A stretch of DNA of 64,000 nt, taken from positions 186,001-250,000 of the forward strand of contig JBBRYS010000007.1 of the NCBI GenBank assembly GCA_038237475.1, given 5' to 3'. Position numbers and translations under genes: made by a program. This document shows, in pieces, positions 1-7,420 of the stretch; position 1 is the stretch's first letter; the number at the start of each line of letters is the position of its first letter. This DNA comes from JAOAPY01 sp038237475 (GTDB lineage: Bacteria; Acidobacteriota; Blastocatellia; Pyrinomonadales; Pyrinomonadaceae). The notes under the pieces were generated by a model. That model was not told the origin of the DNA, did not search any database, and saw nothing but the letters and a program-made list of their open reading frames with translations.

Positions 1-1363
1 GCACCGTCGTCAGCGTGACGCGGATCACCGCGAAACGAAGAGGAGAGCGTGTGTCCCGCAAGGCATAGAAGGTTGAGGAATATAAGCGCCCCAGTGTCGA
101 CGCGAGCAGTCCAATAGTCGACCCGGCGAGGATGGCCCAGACGTAAATGGCATCGTCATGTTTGAACTCTCCCGTTTGATAAAGCACTGCCGCGATCACA
201 TCGCCGAGCGCCAGGAAGGCCATTGATGACGGCACAATGAAAAAAGCAATGCGCCGCAATCCCTCATCCAGCCGGTGACGCAGTACTTCCGCAATCTGCT
301 CAGCTCCGCCTAGCGCCTTGGACATTGTCGGCAACTCAGCGGCCGAGATTGCCATTCCGAATAGACTGACGGGCAAGGTGTAGAGGCTCTGTGCATACGT
401 CAGTGCAACGACTGCGCCCTGGCCGAGAAAACTCGCCAGCATAGCGTCTACAAAAGCGCTGATTTGGACCACGCCGCGGCTCACAAAGACCGGCAGGAAA
501 TTGCGACCGACCGTACGTACGTGCGCACTGGTGAGGTCAATCACCGGCCTCAGGCGATGGACCAGTTTCAGCACGGTGGGCAATTGCACGCCAAACTGCA
601 GCGCGCTTCCGACGACCGAACCCCAGGCCACCATTTCCGCGAGAGGAAACTGGCCCACTCTGCCGCCAAAGAAGACGAGTGCGGCAATGATCGAGAAATT
701 CCAGACTACCGGCGCGGTGTACGAGATGAAGAAGCGATGGTGGCTATTCAGGACTCCCAGGCACCAGGCAGACATGACCAGCAACCCGGCCCCGGGGAAA
801 AGGATCCGCGCGAGATGAATTGTGAGTTCCCGCCGCTCATCCTGGAACCCGGCCGCGATGATGGTAATTAAGTAAGGAGTGGTCAGGACACCAAGCAGGA
901 CAATTACTGACGTGATTAATGCGAGCGCTCCCAATACCGCATTGGCTACATGACGCGCTTCCTTCTCATCGCCTTCGGCGAGCAGCCGGGCATACACGGG
1001 AATGAAAGAAGCAGAGAGAGCACCTTCGCCAAAAACATTCTGCAGAAAGTTGGGAATCCTGAAAGCAGCGCTGAATGCATCGCCGGCGGCTGAAGTGCCA
1101 AAGTAGTAAGCGAATACGCGTTGTCTGACGAGGCCGATGATGCGGCTGATGAGGATGCCGGCCCCCACCAAGAACGCATGCCGCCCCGTTGCGGACTGTC
1201 TAGGTGCGGCTGGCGCGGAGCCCAAAGGACCTTCAGGCGTTCCCGCGCCCATGGGTGCAGCGCTTTCGCCTGCAATCAGTTCGGCGTCTGGCTTGACGCC
1301 CGGCGCTTCCGATTCGTTTATCTCCGGGTCAGCAGGTTGGCTGGGTTTAGAAGAGTCGTTCAT
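1..1363 (-). CDS. murJ: Lipid II flippase MurJ (MviN family), 3' end outside the window
   Basis: The protein moves lipid-linked peptidoglycan precursor across the inner membrane. The minus-strand frame opens at ATG 1363 and runs off the left edge with no stop, so about 454 residues are visible and the C-terminus is missing. After a Pro/Ala-rich cytoplasmic tail of about 55 residues it shows the MurJ hallmark: the first helix with ISRIIGLVRQ, then YYFGTSAAGDAFSAAFRIPN and FGEGALSASFIPVY. Further hydrophobic helices follow. It starts 31 bp after the response regulator gene and is probably cotranscribed with it. The long N-terminal tail is not part of the core family. The call is secure. Confidence 0.95.
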   Translation of the reverse strand, partial: MNDSSKPSQPADPEINESEAPGVKPDAELIAGESAAPMGAGTPEGPLGSAPAAPRQSATGRHAFLVGAGILISRIIGLVRQRVFAYYFGTSAAGDAFSAAFRIPNFLQNVFGEGALSASFIPVYARLLAEGDEKEARHVANAVLGALALITSVIVLLGVLTTPYLITIIAAGFQDERRELTIHLARILFPGAGLLVMSAWCLGVLNSHHRFFISYTAPVVWNFSIIAALVFFGGRVGQFPLAEMVAWGSVVGSALQFGVQLPTVLKLVHRLRPVIDLTSAHVRTVGRNFLPVFVSRGVVQISAFVDAMLASFLGQGAVVALTYAQSLYTLPVSLFGMAISAAELPTMSKALGGAEQIAEVLRHRLDEGLRRIAFFIVPSSMAFLALGDVIAAVLYQTGEFKHDDAIYVWAILAGSTIGLLASTLGRLYSSTFYALRDTRSPLRFAVIRVTLTTV

Positions 1364-1394
1364 CAGATATCAGAGCGATCATCAGCCGCGGTGA

Positions 1395-2765
1395 TTATAG
1401 ATCGTACTCCTTAATCTTAGTCAGCAGTGTCTTGTAGCTGACACCAAGCTTTTCGGCCGCGCGCATCTTGTTTCCTTCGTGTGCGGTGAGCGCTTCGCGA
1501 ATCTTCAGGCGCTCAAGAAATTGCACCGCGCGACCATTGACCTCGGCAAGAGTTCCCGACAGATCGAGTCCGTCCAGCGTTCTGAGTGCTTCTTCGGCGC
1601 CGGGCGGTGACATACCGAGATCAGCGGGCTCCAGGATCATGGTGTCAGTCAGAATACATGCACGCTCGATTGCATTCTCGAGTTCGCGTACATTGCCCGG
1701 CCAGCGATGGCGGCTGAGTGCTGACGCGGCCGCAGCACTCAAAGTAGCTGGCCGGCCACGCAATTCCTTCCCCAGTTGCGCGGCAAAGTGTGTAGCCAGA
1801 ATGAGTATGTCGTCCCCGCGATCTCGCAGAGGCGGAATCTCAACCGGAAACACCGCGAGGCGAAAGAAAAGATCGCCACGAAACTCGCCGCGCCCCACGG
1901 CGCCTTTCAAGTCCTTGTTGGTGGCAGCTACTACTCTCACGTCAACCGGGATTGGGCTACGGCCACCGATACGATCGATCACTTTTTCTTCGATGGCCCG
2001 CAACAGCTTACCCTGCACGGCGAGTGGTAGTTCACCAATCTCGTCCAGGAAAACGGTTCCAGTCGAAGCCAGTTCAAATTTCCCGTGACGCCGCTCATTA
2101 GCGCCGGTAAAGGCGCCGCGCTCGTGACCGAACAGTTCATTCTCGATTAATGTTTCGGGAATCGCAGCGCAGTTGATCGCGACGAACGGTTTGTCGCGGC
2201 GATTGGAGAGATGGTGAACAGCGCGCGCGAACAATTCCTTACCCGTGCCCGACTCGCCGAGCAGCAGGACATTGGCTTCGGTTTGCGCGACGCGTTGTGT
2301 TTCTGCCACGGACCGCTTGATGACTTCCGATTCGCCAATGATGCGTGGAAAACCGTACCGGCGGGCCCACTCTTCACGCAGCAGGATGTTTTCGGTTCGC
2401 AAGCGCGATTGTTCCAAAGCACGCTCGACCAGCAGGAGTAAGTGATTTGAATCGACAGGCTTTTGCAGAAAGTCGTGGGCGCCGTCCTTCATTGCCTGCA
2501 CTGCTTCGTCAATTGATCCGAAAGCAGTCATTACAATTACCGGGACATCCGAGTCCGCCGCCCGTGCAGCATGCAGCACGTCAAGTCCGGAGCCGTGGGG
2601 CATGCGCAGGTCAGTAAGCACGATGCGATGCGGCACTCGAGCAATTTCCATACTCGCTTCGCGCGCATCGGCAGCTTCGGTGACTGTGTAACCGGCGTGC
2701 TCGAGCGTGAGACGCAGAACTCGGCGCAAACTGTCTTTGTCTTCTACCAGAAGAATGTCAGGCAT
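1395..2765 (-). CDS. Sigma-54-dependent response regulator, NtrC family
   Basis: This is a DNA-binding activator of RNA polymerase carrying sigma-54, about 456 residues from the chosen ATG 2765. An N-terminal extension is possible but unlikely, because the receiver domain begins right at MPDILLVEDKD. The receiver has phospho-acceptor D52 (VLTDLRMP), T80 and K102. The AAA+ domain follows with Walker A GESGTGKE, the sigma-54 contact loop GAFTGA and Walker B GTVFLDEIGEL. A Fis-type helix-turn-helix closes the protein (GNKMRAAEKLGVSYKTLL). No histidine kinase lies next to it, so the partner is unknown. A sigma-54 promoter lies before the pilin operon 10 kb away, so a PilR-like role is possible but unproven. 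Confidence 0.95.
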   Translation of the reverse strand: MPDILLVEDKDSLRRVLRLTLEHAGYTVTEAADAREASMEIARVPHRIVLTDLRMPHGSGLDVLHAARAADSDVPVIVMTAFGSIDEAVQAMKDGAHDFLQKPVDSNHLLLLVERALEQSRLRTENILLREEWARRYGFPRIIGESEVIKRSVAETQRVAQTEANVLLLGESGTGKELFARAVHHLSNRRDKPFVAINCAAIPETLIENELFGHERGAFTGANERRHGKFELASTGTVFLDEIGELPLAVQGKLLRAIEEKVIDRIGGRSPIPVDVRVVAATNKDLKGAVGRGEFRGDLFFRLAVFPVEIPPLRDRGDDILILATHFAAQLGKELRGRPATLSAAAASALSRHRWPGNVRELENAIERACILTDTMILEPADLGMSPPGAEEALRTLDGLDLSGTLAEVNGRAVQFLERLKIREALTAHEGNKMRAAEKLGVSYKTLLTKIKEYDL

Positions 2766-2904
2766 GTTGATAGGTATTATCCCGCGCGCGAGAAGAAGAG
2801 AAACTGGTTGCTCGTCGCCAAAAGCATGATTGACCTGCGACCATTGTGATGTCAAGCAAGTCATCACAGAACTCGGCAATAGTCCCTGACGCCCCAGGCG
2901 CTTA

Positions 2905-2976
2905 GAGTACCGCCTTTAGGCGGGCCTTTTGTGTCCGGAAAGGCGAGTGAAGCCGATACTCTGAACGCCGGTTAAC
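2905..2976. repeat. 72-bp hairpin repeat, copy 1
   Basis: It begins GAGTACCGCCTTTAGGCGGG and ends CTCTGAACGCCGGTTAAC. The second copy at 46685-46756 has the same length and shares both ends (GAGTGCCGCCTTCAGGCGGG and CTCTGAACGCCTGTTAAC). In this copy the left arm contains the palindrome CCGCCTTTAGGCGG, while the right arm has decayed. It looks like a REP-type intergenic element. No transposase is nearby. Confidence 0.7.
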
Positions 2977-3112
2977 AGCTTATTCAAGCACCGGCAATCG
3001 CAAAACTTTTGCCTTCTCAACTGGCACCATTAAGCCGGCTTTTTCCGCTTCAAAGCTCTCAGTCGAAAGTAACTGCGTCAGGAATGCGCGTGTTCAATAA
3101 CAGGATGAAAAA

Positions 3113-3148
3113 CGGAAAAAGGGCGCGTGCTCAGCGAGCAAGCGCCCC
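3113..3148 (-). terminator. Rho-independent terminator of the subtilase gene
   Basis: On the minus strand GGGCGC (3147-3142) pairs with GCGCCC (3126-3121), with an inner GCTC/GAGC stem. A run of T residues follows (3120-3116), then a second T-rich stretch. It lies 55 bases past the subtilase stop codon. Confidence 0.85.
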
Positions 3149-3202
3149 TTTCCATGACCCCCCTGATCGAAAAGGTCAGTTATTGCATAGGGACCACAAC
3201 TG

Positions 3203-5767
3203 TTAGTCCATGCAGGCAGTGTTATCGCTAACTAACACTCCGTCTGCTACCAGCACGCCATCGGCGACGAGCACGCCGTCAGCTACCAGGACGCCATCAC
3301 TGACCAGGACGCCATCACTGACAAGCACACCGTCACTGACCAGGACGCCATCGCTAACCAGGACGCCATCGCTGACGAGCACGCCGCTTCCGCGCAGGGA
3401 AGCTGGCAGAGCTGTGCCGGTTCCGAGCACTCCACCGTTACTGGTTACGATGTTCCTGCCCACGACGATGCCCGATGTAAGCCGCGTTGTATCCCTCGAC
3501 AGAACGCCCGAACTCGAAATGAGCAGGTCGTTGCCAAGGCGTTGTCCAACCGCGAAAGACTTTTGGAATTTCGTGATCAGGTCCGCACCCGTTCCAAATG
3601 TATTGTCAAAGGTCACTCCCTGAGACCATGTGTAGGTCTGGTCAAGCGTTGATTGCGGAGCCGGCGCGGCTGCTGTCAACAACGCCGTCCCAACTGCGGT
3701 TGAGGCAGTCAGATCACGTCGCACCAGATCAGCGAGCTTCGCAGCTCCGGCGACATTGAGTTGTCCAGCACCCTGCTCGAGCATGTTATAGCCGGCCATC
3801 GGCGTGGCTGAGTATTGCATGAGCGCTTTGATTAAGCTGGGGGTCAGAGTGGTATTCACTTCGAACATCAGGGCTGCTGCACCTGCAACGATCGGCGCCG
3901 ACATCGAGGTGCCACTCTCATAAAAGAACGCGTCAGCAGCGTTGGGCCCGTTATAAGCAACCAGTTCGGGATGCGCGTTGGCCAAGGTACCTCCAGCACT
4001 CGGTCTGCAGGAGACCAATTTGTTACCGGGCGCTACCAGGTCAGGCTTGACGATGTTGTCGTAACGCTTGGCGCCGTACGAGTCCGTCCAAAAGCTGCGC
4101 GTCGGCCCGTGCGAACTATAGGTAGCGATGGTGTCATCCGTGCGAGTAGCAGTACCGAATGTGTTGACGGTTCCTACAGTGATTGCTGAGGGCTCAATAC
4201 CGGGTGAATGAATTTGACCGTAAACTTTCCGCCCCTGTGAGTCCTTCCCGTTGTTGCCGGCTGCGGCAACTACTACCAGACCGAGGTTGTGGAGTTTCAA
4301 GACAGCTTTGCATACAGGATCGTTTTTATAGGATTCAAGCGCGGCCGCACCCAAGCTGAGATTGACGACGCGAATGTTGTAGGTCGAGTGGTTATTGGCA
4401 ATCCAATCAAGAGCGGCCAGCAAATACGAAGTTTTGCCGTTGCCCTGTGAATCCAGCACGCGCAGATTGATTAGATTGGCATCGGGCGCTATGCCCCGAT
4501 AGGCTCCTGACTTGATCCGGGCGTTGCCGGCGGCGAGTCCGGCGACGTGTGTGCCGTGACCATATAAGTCGTTGGTGGTTGAATCAGTTGTGACAAAATT
4601 CTTGTTGAAGACGACGCGGCTTGCCGTCCCGGCAGAGTTCAAGAAGGATTCGTGAACGCCGTCAATTCCGGAGTCCACGATAGCGATGCCAACGTTTGTT
4701 CCGTCGAGGTTGCTGATGGTGCTGTACGTTTGCGCGACTGCCGCATCAGTTCCTGTTGTCTGAGAAACGTGGCCGAGCGACATGACCTTGCGATTGCTGG
4801 AAACATGCGAGATCAAGCCGTTGGCGATCAAATTTTCAATCGAACGCAATGGCAAATTAACCAACCACGCGCTGCCCATTTGCTGTGAGACTCGGACGCC
4901 GTTCTGGCTGAGCAAGTCTCGCAGCTGTGACTGTTGTGAGTCGTCAACCTGGAGAATCGCGTTGACCTTGCCGGAAGGGTTGTTCCGCATCATCTCGCGC
5001 AGGTCCGGCGAAACCTTGTCGCCCACAAACTCTTCGCTGTCCTCATCGGATTGTTTTTTGTTTGCAGCCGCTGCGGCATCGTTACCAATTACGATCGTCT
5101 CAAACTGGCTGGTGAGCGATTCATCGGCAGCAAGCACCTGTTCGTAATCCGCGACTGTAGTCGCGCCGATTACGTGCAGTTCACCACGCTTGACGGCGTT
5201 GGTGATGATGGCGCTGGGGACCCCATCCTTGATGACGAACTTGTCCATATTGTCTATGAACAGGATGACGTTGCCCTCAGAACTCTTGACGTCGGCCAGG
5301 ACTGAATTCAGTCTGCCTTCGAGCTCGGCGTCATTATCGACACCCGCAGTCAGCGTGGTCGCGTTGAGACTGAAGACCAGCTTGCCCTGTAAATTCTCGG
5401 GAACGTCGCCGGCGGCTATTCGGTGGGCCAAACCTGCGACCAGAATACTTCGGCCAAAACCTGGTTCCGCAATTAGCACCGGATTGCTGCGCGAGCCTGG
5501 CTCGCGGGACAGGATGCGAGCCATCTGCTTGATGTCCGCATCGTGGTCCTTGACCGGATCGAGTTTGCCCTGACGCGCGAGTTTTGTTATGTCAGTCGCA
5601 TATGCAGACAAGGCCGGGCATTGGACGGTGCTTGCCGCAGCAAAGCGAGTGCCGGCTGAGTCGCGCTTGCTTTGACCTAAGGCACCAGTGGCAAGAATGG
5701 GGAGACCCAGCGAAAGCATTAGCGTCACTGCGCTGAAGCGTCTGGTTATTTTGTTTACGGGGTTCAT
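3203..5767 (-). CDS. Secreted subtilase (S8) with N-terminal ClpB-like pseudo-ATPase domain
   Basis: An exported serine peptidase of 854 residues. Residues 1-32 are a signal peptide ending near ALGQ. Residues 52-230 match the first nucleotide-binding domain of ClpA/ClpB closely: LARQGKLDPV, SNPVLIAEPGFGRS, AGDVPENLQGKL, EGNVILFID, RGELHVIGATT. The ATPase residues are changed: Walker A Lys is R106, Walker B Glu is N173, the two arginine fingers before the last strand are Ser/Gln, and the pore-loop Tyr is lost. An acidic linker (235-260) and an I9-like propeptide (about 266-330) follow. The subtilase domain has D365 (IVDSG), H404 (HGTHVAG), N505 and S621 (GTSMSAP), so the protease looks active. 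The C-terminus is nine GVLVSD/GVLVAD units. ATGAACCCC start with AAAGGA upstream. Peptidase call is secure; the AAA domain's role is unknown. Confidence 0.95.
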   Translation of the reverse strand: MNPVNKITRRFSAVTLMLSLGLPILATGALGQSKRDSAGTRFAAASTVQCPALSAYATDITKLARQGKLDPVKDHDADIKQMARILSREPGSRSNPVLIAEPGFGRSILVAGLAHRIAAGDVPENLQGKLVFSLNATTLTAGVDNDAELEGRLNSVLADVKSSEGNVILFIDNMDKFVIKDGVPSAIITNAVKRGELHVIGATTVADYEQVLAADESLTSQFETIVIGNDAAAAANKKQSDEDSEEFVGDKVSPDLREMMRNNPSGKVNAILQVDDSQQSQLRDLLSQNGVRVSQQMGSAWLVNLPLRSIENLIANGLISHVSSNRKVMSLGHVSQTTGTDAAVAQTYSTISNLDGTNVGIAIVDSGIDGVHESFLNSAGTASRVVFNKNFVTTDSTTNDLYGHGTHVAGLAAGNARIKSGAYRGIAPDANLINLRVLDSQGNGKTSYLLAALDWIANNHSTYNIRVVNLSLGAAALESYKNDPVCKAVLKLHNLGLVVVAAAGNNGKDSQGRKVYGQIHSPGIEPSAITVGTVNTFGTATRTDDTIATYSSHGPTRSFWTDSYGAKRYDNIVKPDLVAPGNKLVSCRPSAGGTLANAHPELVAYNGPNAADAFFYESGTSMSAPIVAGAAALMFEVNTTLTPSLIKALMQYSATPMAGYNMLEQGAGQLNVAGAAKLADLVRRDLTASTAVGTALLTAAAPAPQSTLDQTYTWSQGVTFDNTFGTGADLITKFQKSFAVGQRLGNDLLISSSGVLSRDTTRLTSGIVVGRNIVTSNGGVLGTGTALPASLRGSGVLVSDGVLVSDGVLVSDGVLVSDGVLVSDGVLVADGVLVADGVLVADGVLVSDNTACMD
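3224..3385. repeat. 18-bp tandem repeat encoding GVLVSD/GVLVAD, nine units
   Basis: Nine uninterrupted in-frame 18-bp units form the C-terminal end of the subtilase. Five units read VSD, three read VAD and the last VSD. The units differ by only a few bases, which suggests recent expansion and probable copy-number variation. Confidence 0.9.
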
Positions 5768-5914
5768 TGCATCGAATCCTTTTTTATGTTTCTCTGCCCG
5801 ATAAAATCAGTTCCGGGCAAACCCTCTTGTGCAATGACTGTGCCACTTTTAAAAACAAGCCAAAACCTCAATTTTGGGCCTAAAAACGAGAAAAATCTAA
5901 ATCCGCGTCAGCAA

Positions 5915-5992
5915 TGACCGGTCAAAAAGCAGGTACTCGGTCAGTCAATCTGAGGTTGATTTGGCAGGTGGTGATGGTCAGGTGACCGGTCA
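5915..5992. promoter_or_regulatory. Two identical 10-bp palindromes, possible operator pair
   Basis: TGACCGGTCA occurs at 5915-5924 and again at 5983-5992, with 68 bases between their starts. Between them lie further GGTCA-like half sites. They lie 148-225 bases upstream of the subtilase start. The spacing and perfect symmetry suggest a dimeric regulator, but this is inference only. Confidence 0.4.
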
Positions 5993-6144
5993 GTAAAAGA
6001 GTCTCTAGCTGCCCCCGTGGCGTGGCTGTTGCAGATTAGAGGAGGCAGGGAAGGTGTGGTGAGGGCAAATCAAGATCGGGCGCCGGTAAACAATAAGTAA
6101 GCTCAGGCGGTGGGCACACGAGTGATCCAGAGCTCGAAGATCTA

Positions 6145-6201
6145 AAAATCCCCGCAGGAACGCAAGGTCAAGGTAATTAAGGACCGTGCATTCCTACGGG
6201 G
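6145..6201 (-). terminator. Terminator after pilT
   Basis: On the minus strand an 11-bp stem (6201-6191 with 6160-6150, one mismatch) with a 30-base, partly paired loop is followed by ATTTTTAG. It lies 66 bases past the pilT stop codon and probably ends the whole pilin operon. Confidence 0.7.
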
Positions 6202-6266
6202 CTTTAACTCAAAACAGTTTTTGGATCTGCGTAATCGGTGAAATCTGCGGAAAGCAATGCCGATTC

Positions 6267-7334
6267 CTAGGCGCGACGTAAGACATTTGAAGTCTTGGAG
6301 ACGCCGCGACGGGTCAGCACAGCCTGACCATCCTGGCGGTTCAGTATTCCCTTGCGTACGAGGTCGTTGATTGATGCTTCGAAGGTGACCATACCGTGAA
6401 CTTGTCCGGTCTGCATGGTCGAGTGGATTTGGTAGGTCTTCCCTTCGCGAATCAGATTGGCAACTGCGGGCACGTTTACCAGGATTTCAACCACTGGCAT
6501 GCGGCCGCTGCCGTCGCTGCGACGAACGAGCGTTTGCGCGATTACCCCCCGGAGGCTTTCCGAAAGCATCACGCGGATCTGCGCCTGTTGCGCTTCAGGG
6601 AAAACGTCGATGATACGGTCCACCGTTTTGGTAGCGCTATTGGTGTGCAGGGTCGCAAGCACGAGGTGGCCCGTTTCGGCCGCCGTCAGCGCCAACGAGA
6701 TACTTTCCAAATCGCGTAACTCACCAACCAGGATCACATCCGGATCTTCTCTGAGAGCCGCTCGCAGAGCTCCATGAAAAGATTTTGTGTGGCTTGAGAC
6801 TTCGCGCTGATTGATCAGTGATTGCTGGTTTTGGTGAACAAACTCAATCGGATCTTCAATAGTGATGATATGGGCGCGTTGGTTGAGATTGATGTGATTG
6901 ATCAATGAGGCCAGCGTCGTGCTCTTACCAGAACCGGTAGGGCCCGTGACCAGCAGCAAACCTTCTGAGACATCGAGGAGGGTTGTCAGGTGTTCAGGCA
7001 GACCCAGTTCCTCTACTGTTTGAATGTGCTCAGGTATCAGTCTGAATACCGCTCCGACACCTTTCCTTTGTCTGAAAGCATTGACGCGGAAACGACCCAC
7101 TCCTTTGAGTGAGTAGCTGCAATCAAGATCCCAGTCTTCGAGAAATTTGGCGCGCTGGCGTTCTGTCAGGATCTCCATGATGAGCCCCTGGCAGACTTCA
7201 GGAGTGACGTCTTTATAGTTCAACTTCACCATTTCGCCGTTGATGCGAAGAAAGGGAGCGGATCCGCTGGCGAGGTGGAGGTCGGAAGATTTCCGTTCAG
7301 TCATCAATGCCAGGAGTTCGTCTATTTTTGCCAT
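6267..7334 (-). CDS. pilT: Type IV pilus retraction ATPase PilT
   Basis: A hexameric cytoplasmic ATPase that drives pilus retraction (twitching motility). It is 355 residues from ATG 7334 (MAKIDELL), the usual PilT start and length. An upstream in-frame extension is rejected because the family begins here. Motifs: Walker A GPTGSGKS (131-138), Asp box TIEDPIEFVH (158-167), Walker B with catalytic E205 (DPDVILVGEL) and His box TGHLVLATLHTN (221-232). The C-terminal region has LIREGKTYQI and STMQTGQ, typical of PilT rather than PilB. It is the last gene of the minor-pilin operon, 86 bases after the PilX-like gene. No clear ribosome binding site is seen. Confidence 0.96.
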   Translation of the reverse strand: MAKIDELLALMTERKSSDLHLASGSAPFLRINGEMVKLNYKDVTPEVCQGLIMEILTERQRAKFLEDWDLDCSYSLKGVGRFRVNAFRQRKGVGAVFRLIPEHIQTVEELGLPEHLTTLLDVSEGLLLVTGPTGSGKSTTLASLINHINLNQRAHIITIEDPIEFVHQNQQSLINQREVSSHTKSFHGALRAALREDPDVILVGELRDLESISLALTAAETGHLVLATLHTNSATKTVDRIIDVFPEAQQAQIRVMLSESLRGVIAQTLVRRSDGSGRMPVVEILVNVPAVANLIREGKTYQIHSTMQTGQVHGMVTFEASINDLVRKGILNRQDGQAVLTRRGVSKTSNVLRRA

Positions 7335-7420
7335 GTTGGTTCGGGGGTTAGGAGGTTTATTAGAGTCGTTAAGTGGTAGGCGCGGGATGAATCCCCGCGC
7401 CCTCAGCAAACAGCGAATCT

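Larger units (their letters stand above)
2766..3202. other. Intergenic region with a 72-bp repeat and a terminator
   Basis: This 437-base stretch lies between the response regulator start and the subtilase stop. It holds one copy of a 72-bp hairpin repeat (2905-2976) and the terminator of the subtilase gene (3113-3148). No convincing coding frame is seen. The response regulator promoter should lie here, but I cannot pick a good -10/-35 pair. Confidence 0.6.
5768..6266. other. Intergenic region with paired palindromes and a terminator
   Basis: Half a kilobase without a convincing gene. It contains two perfect TGACCGGTCA palindromes (5915-5924 and 5983-5992) and the pilT terminator (6145-6201). 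It also holds the subtilase promoter and leader, and a small hairpin TGCCCG/CGGGCA near 5797-5820. Both neighbours are on the minus strand. Confidence 0.6.

Noticed and set aside
464..871. Plus-strand open frame inside the murJ region
   Set aside because: It is antisense to the murJ reading frame, which reads through with family motifs on the minus strand.
3224..3385. Direct repeats resembling a CRISPR array
   Set aside because: The 18-bp units are adjacent without spacers and are in frame, coding for GVLVSD.
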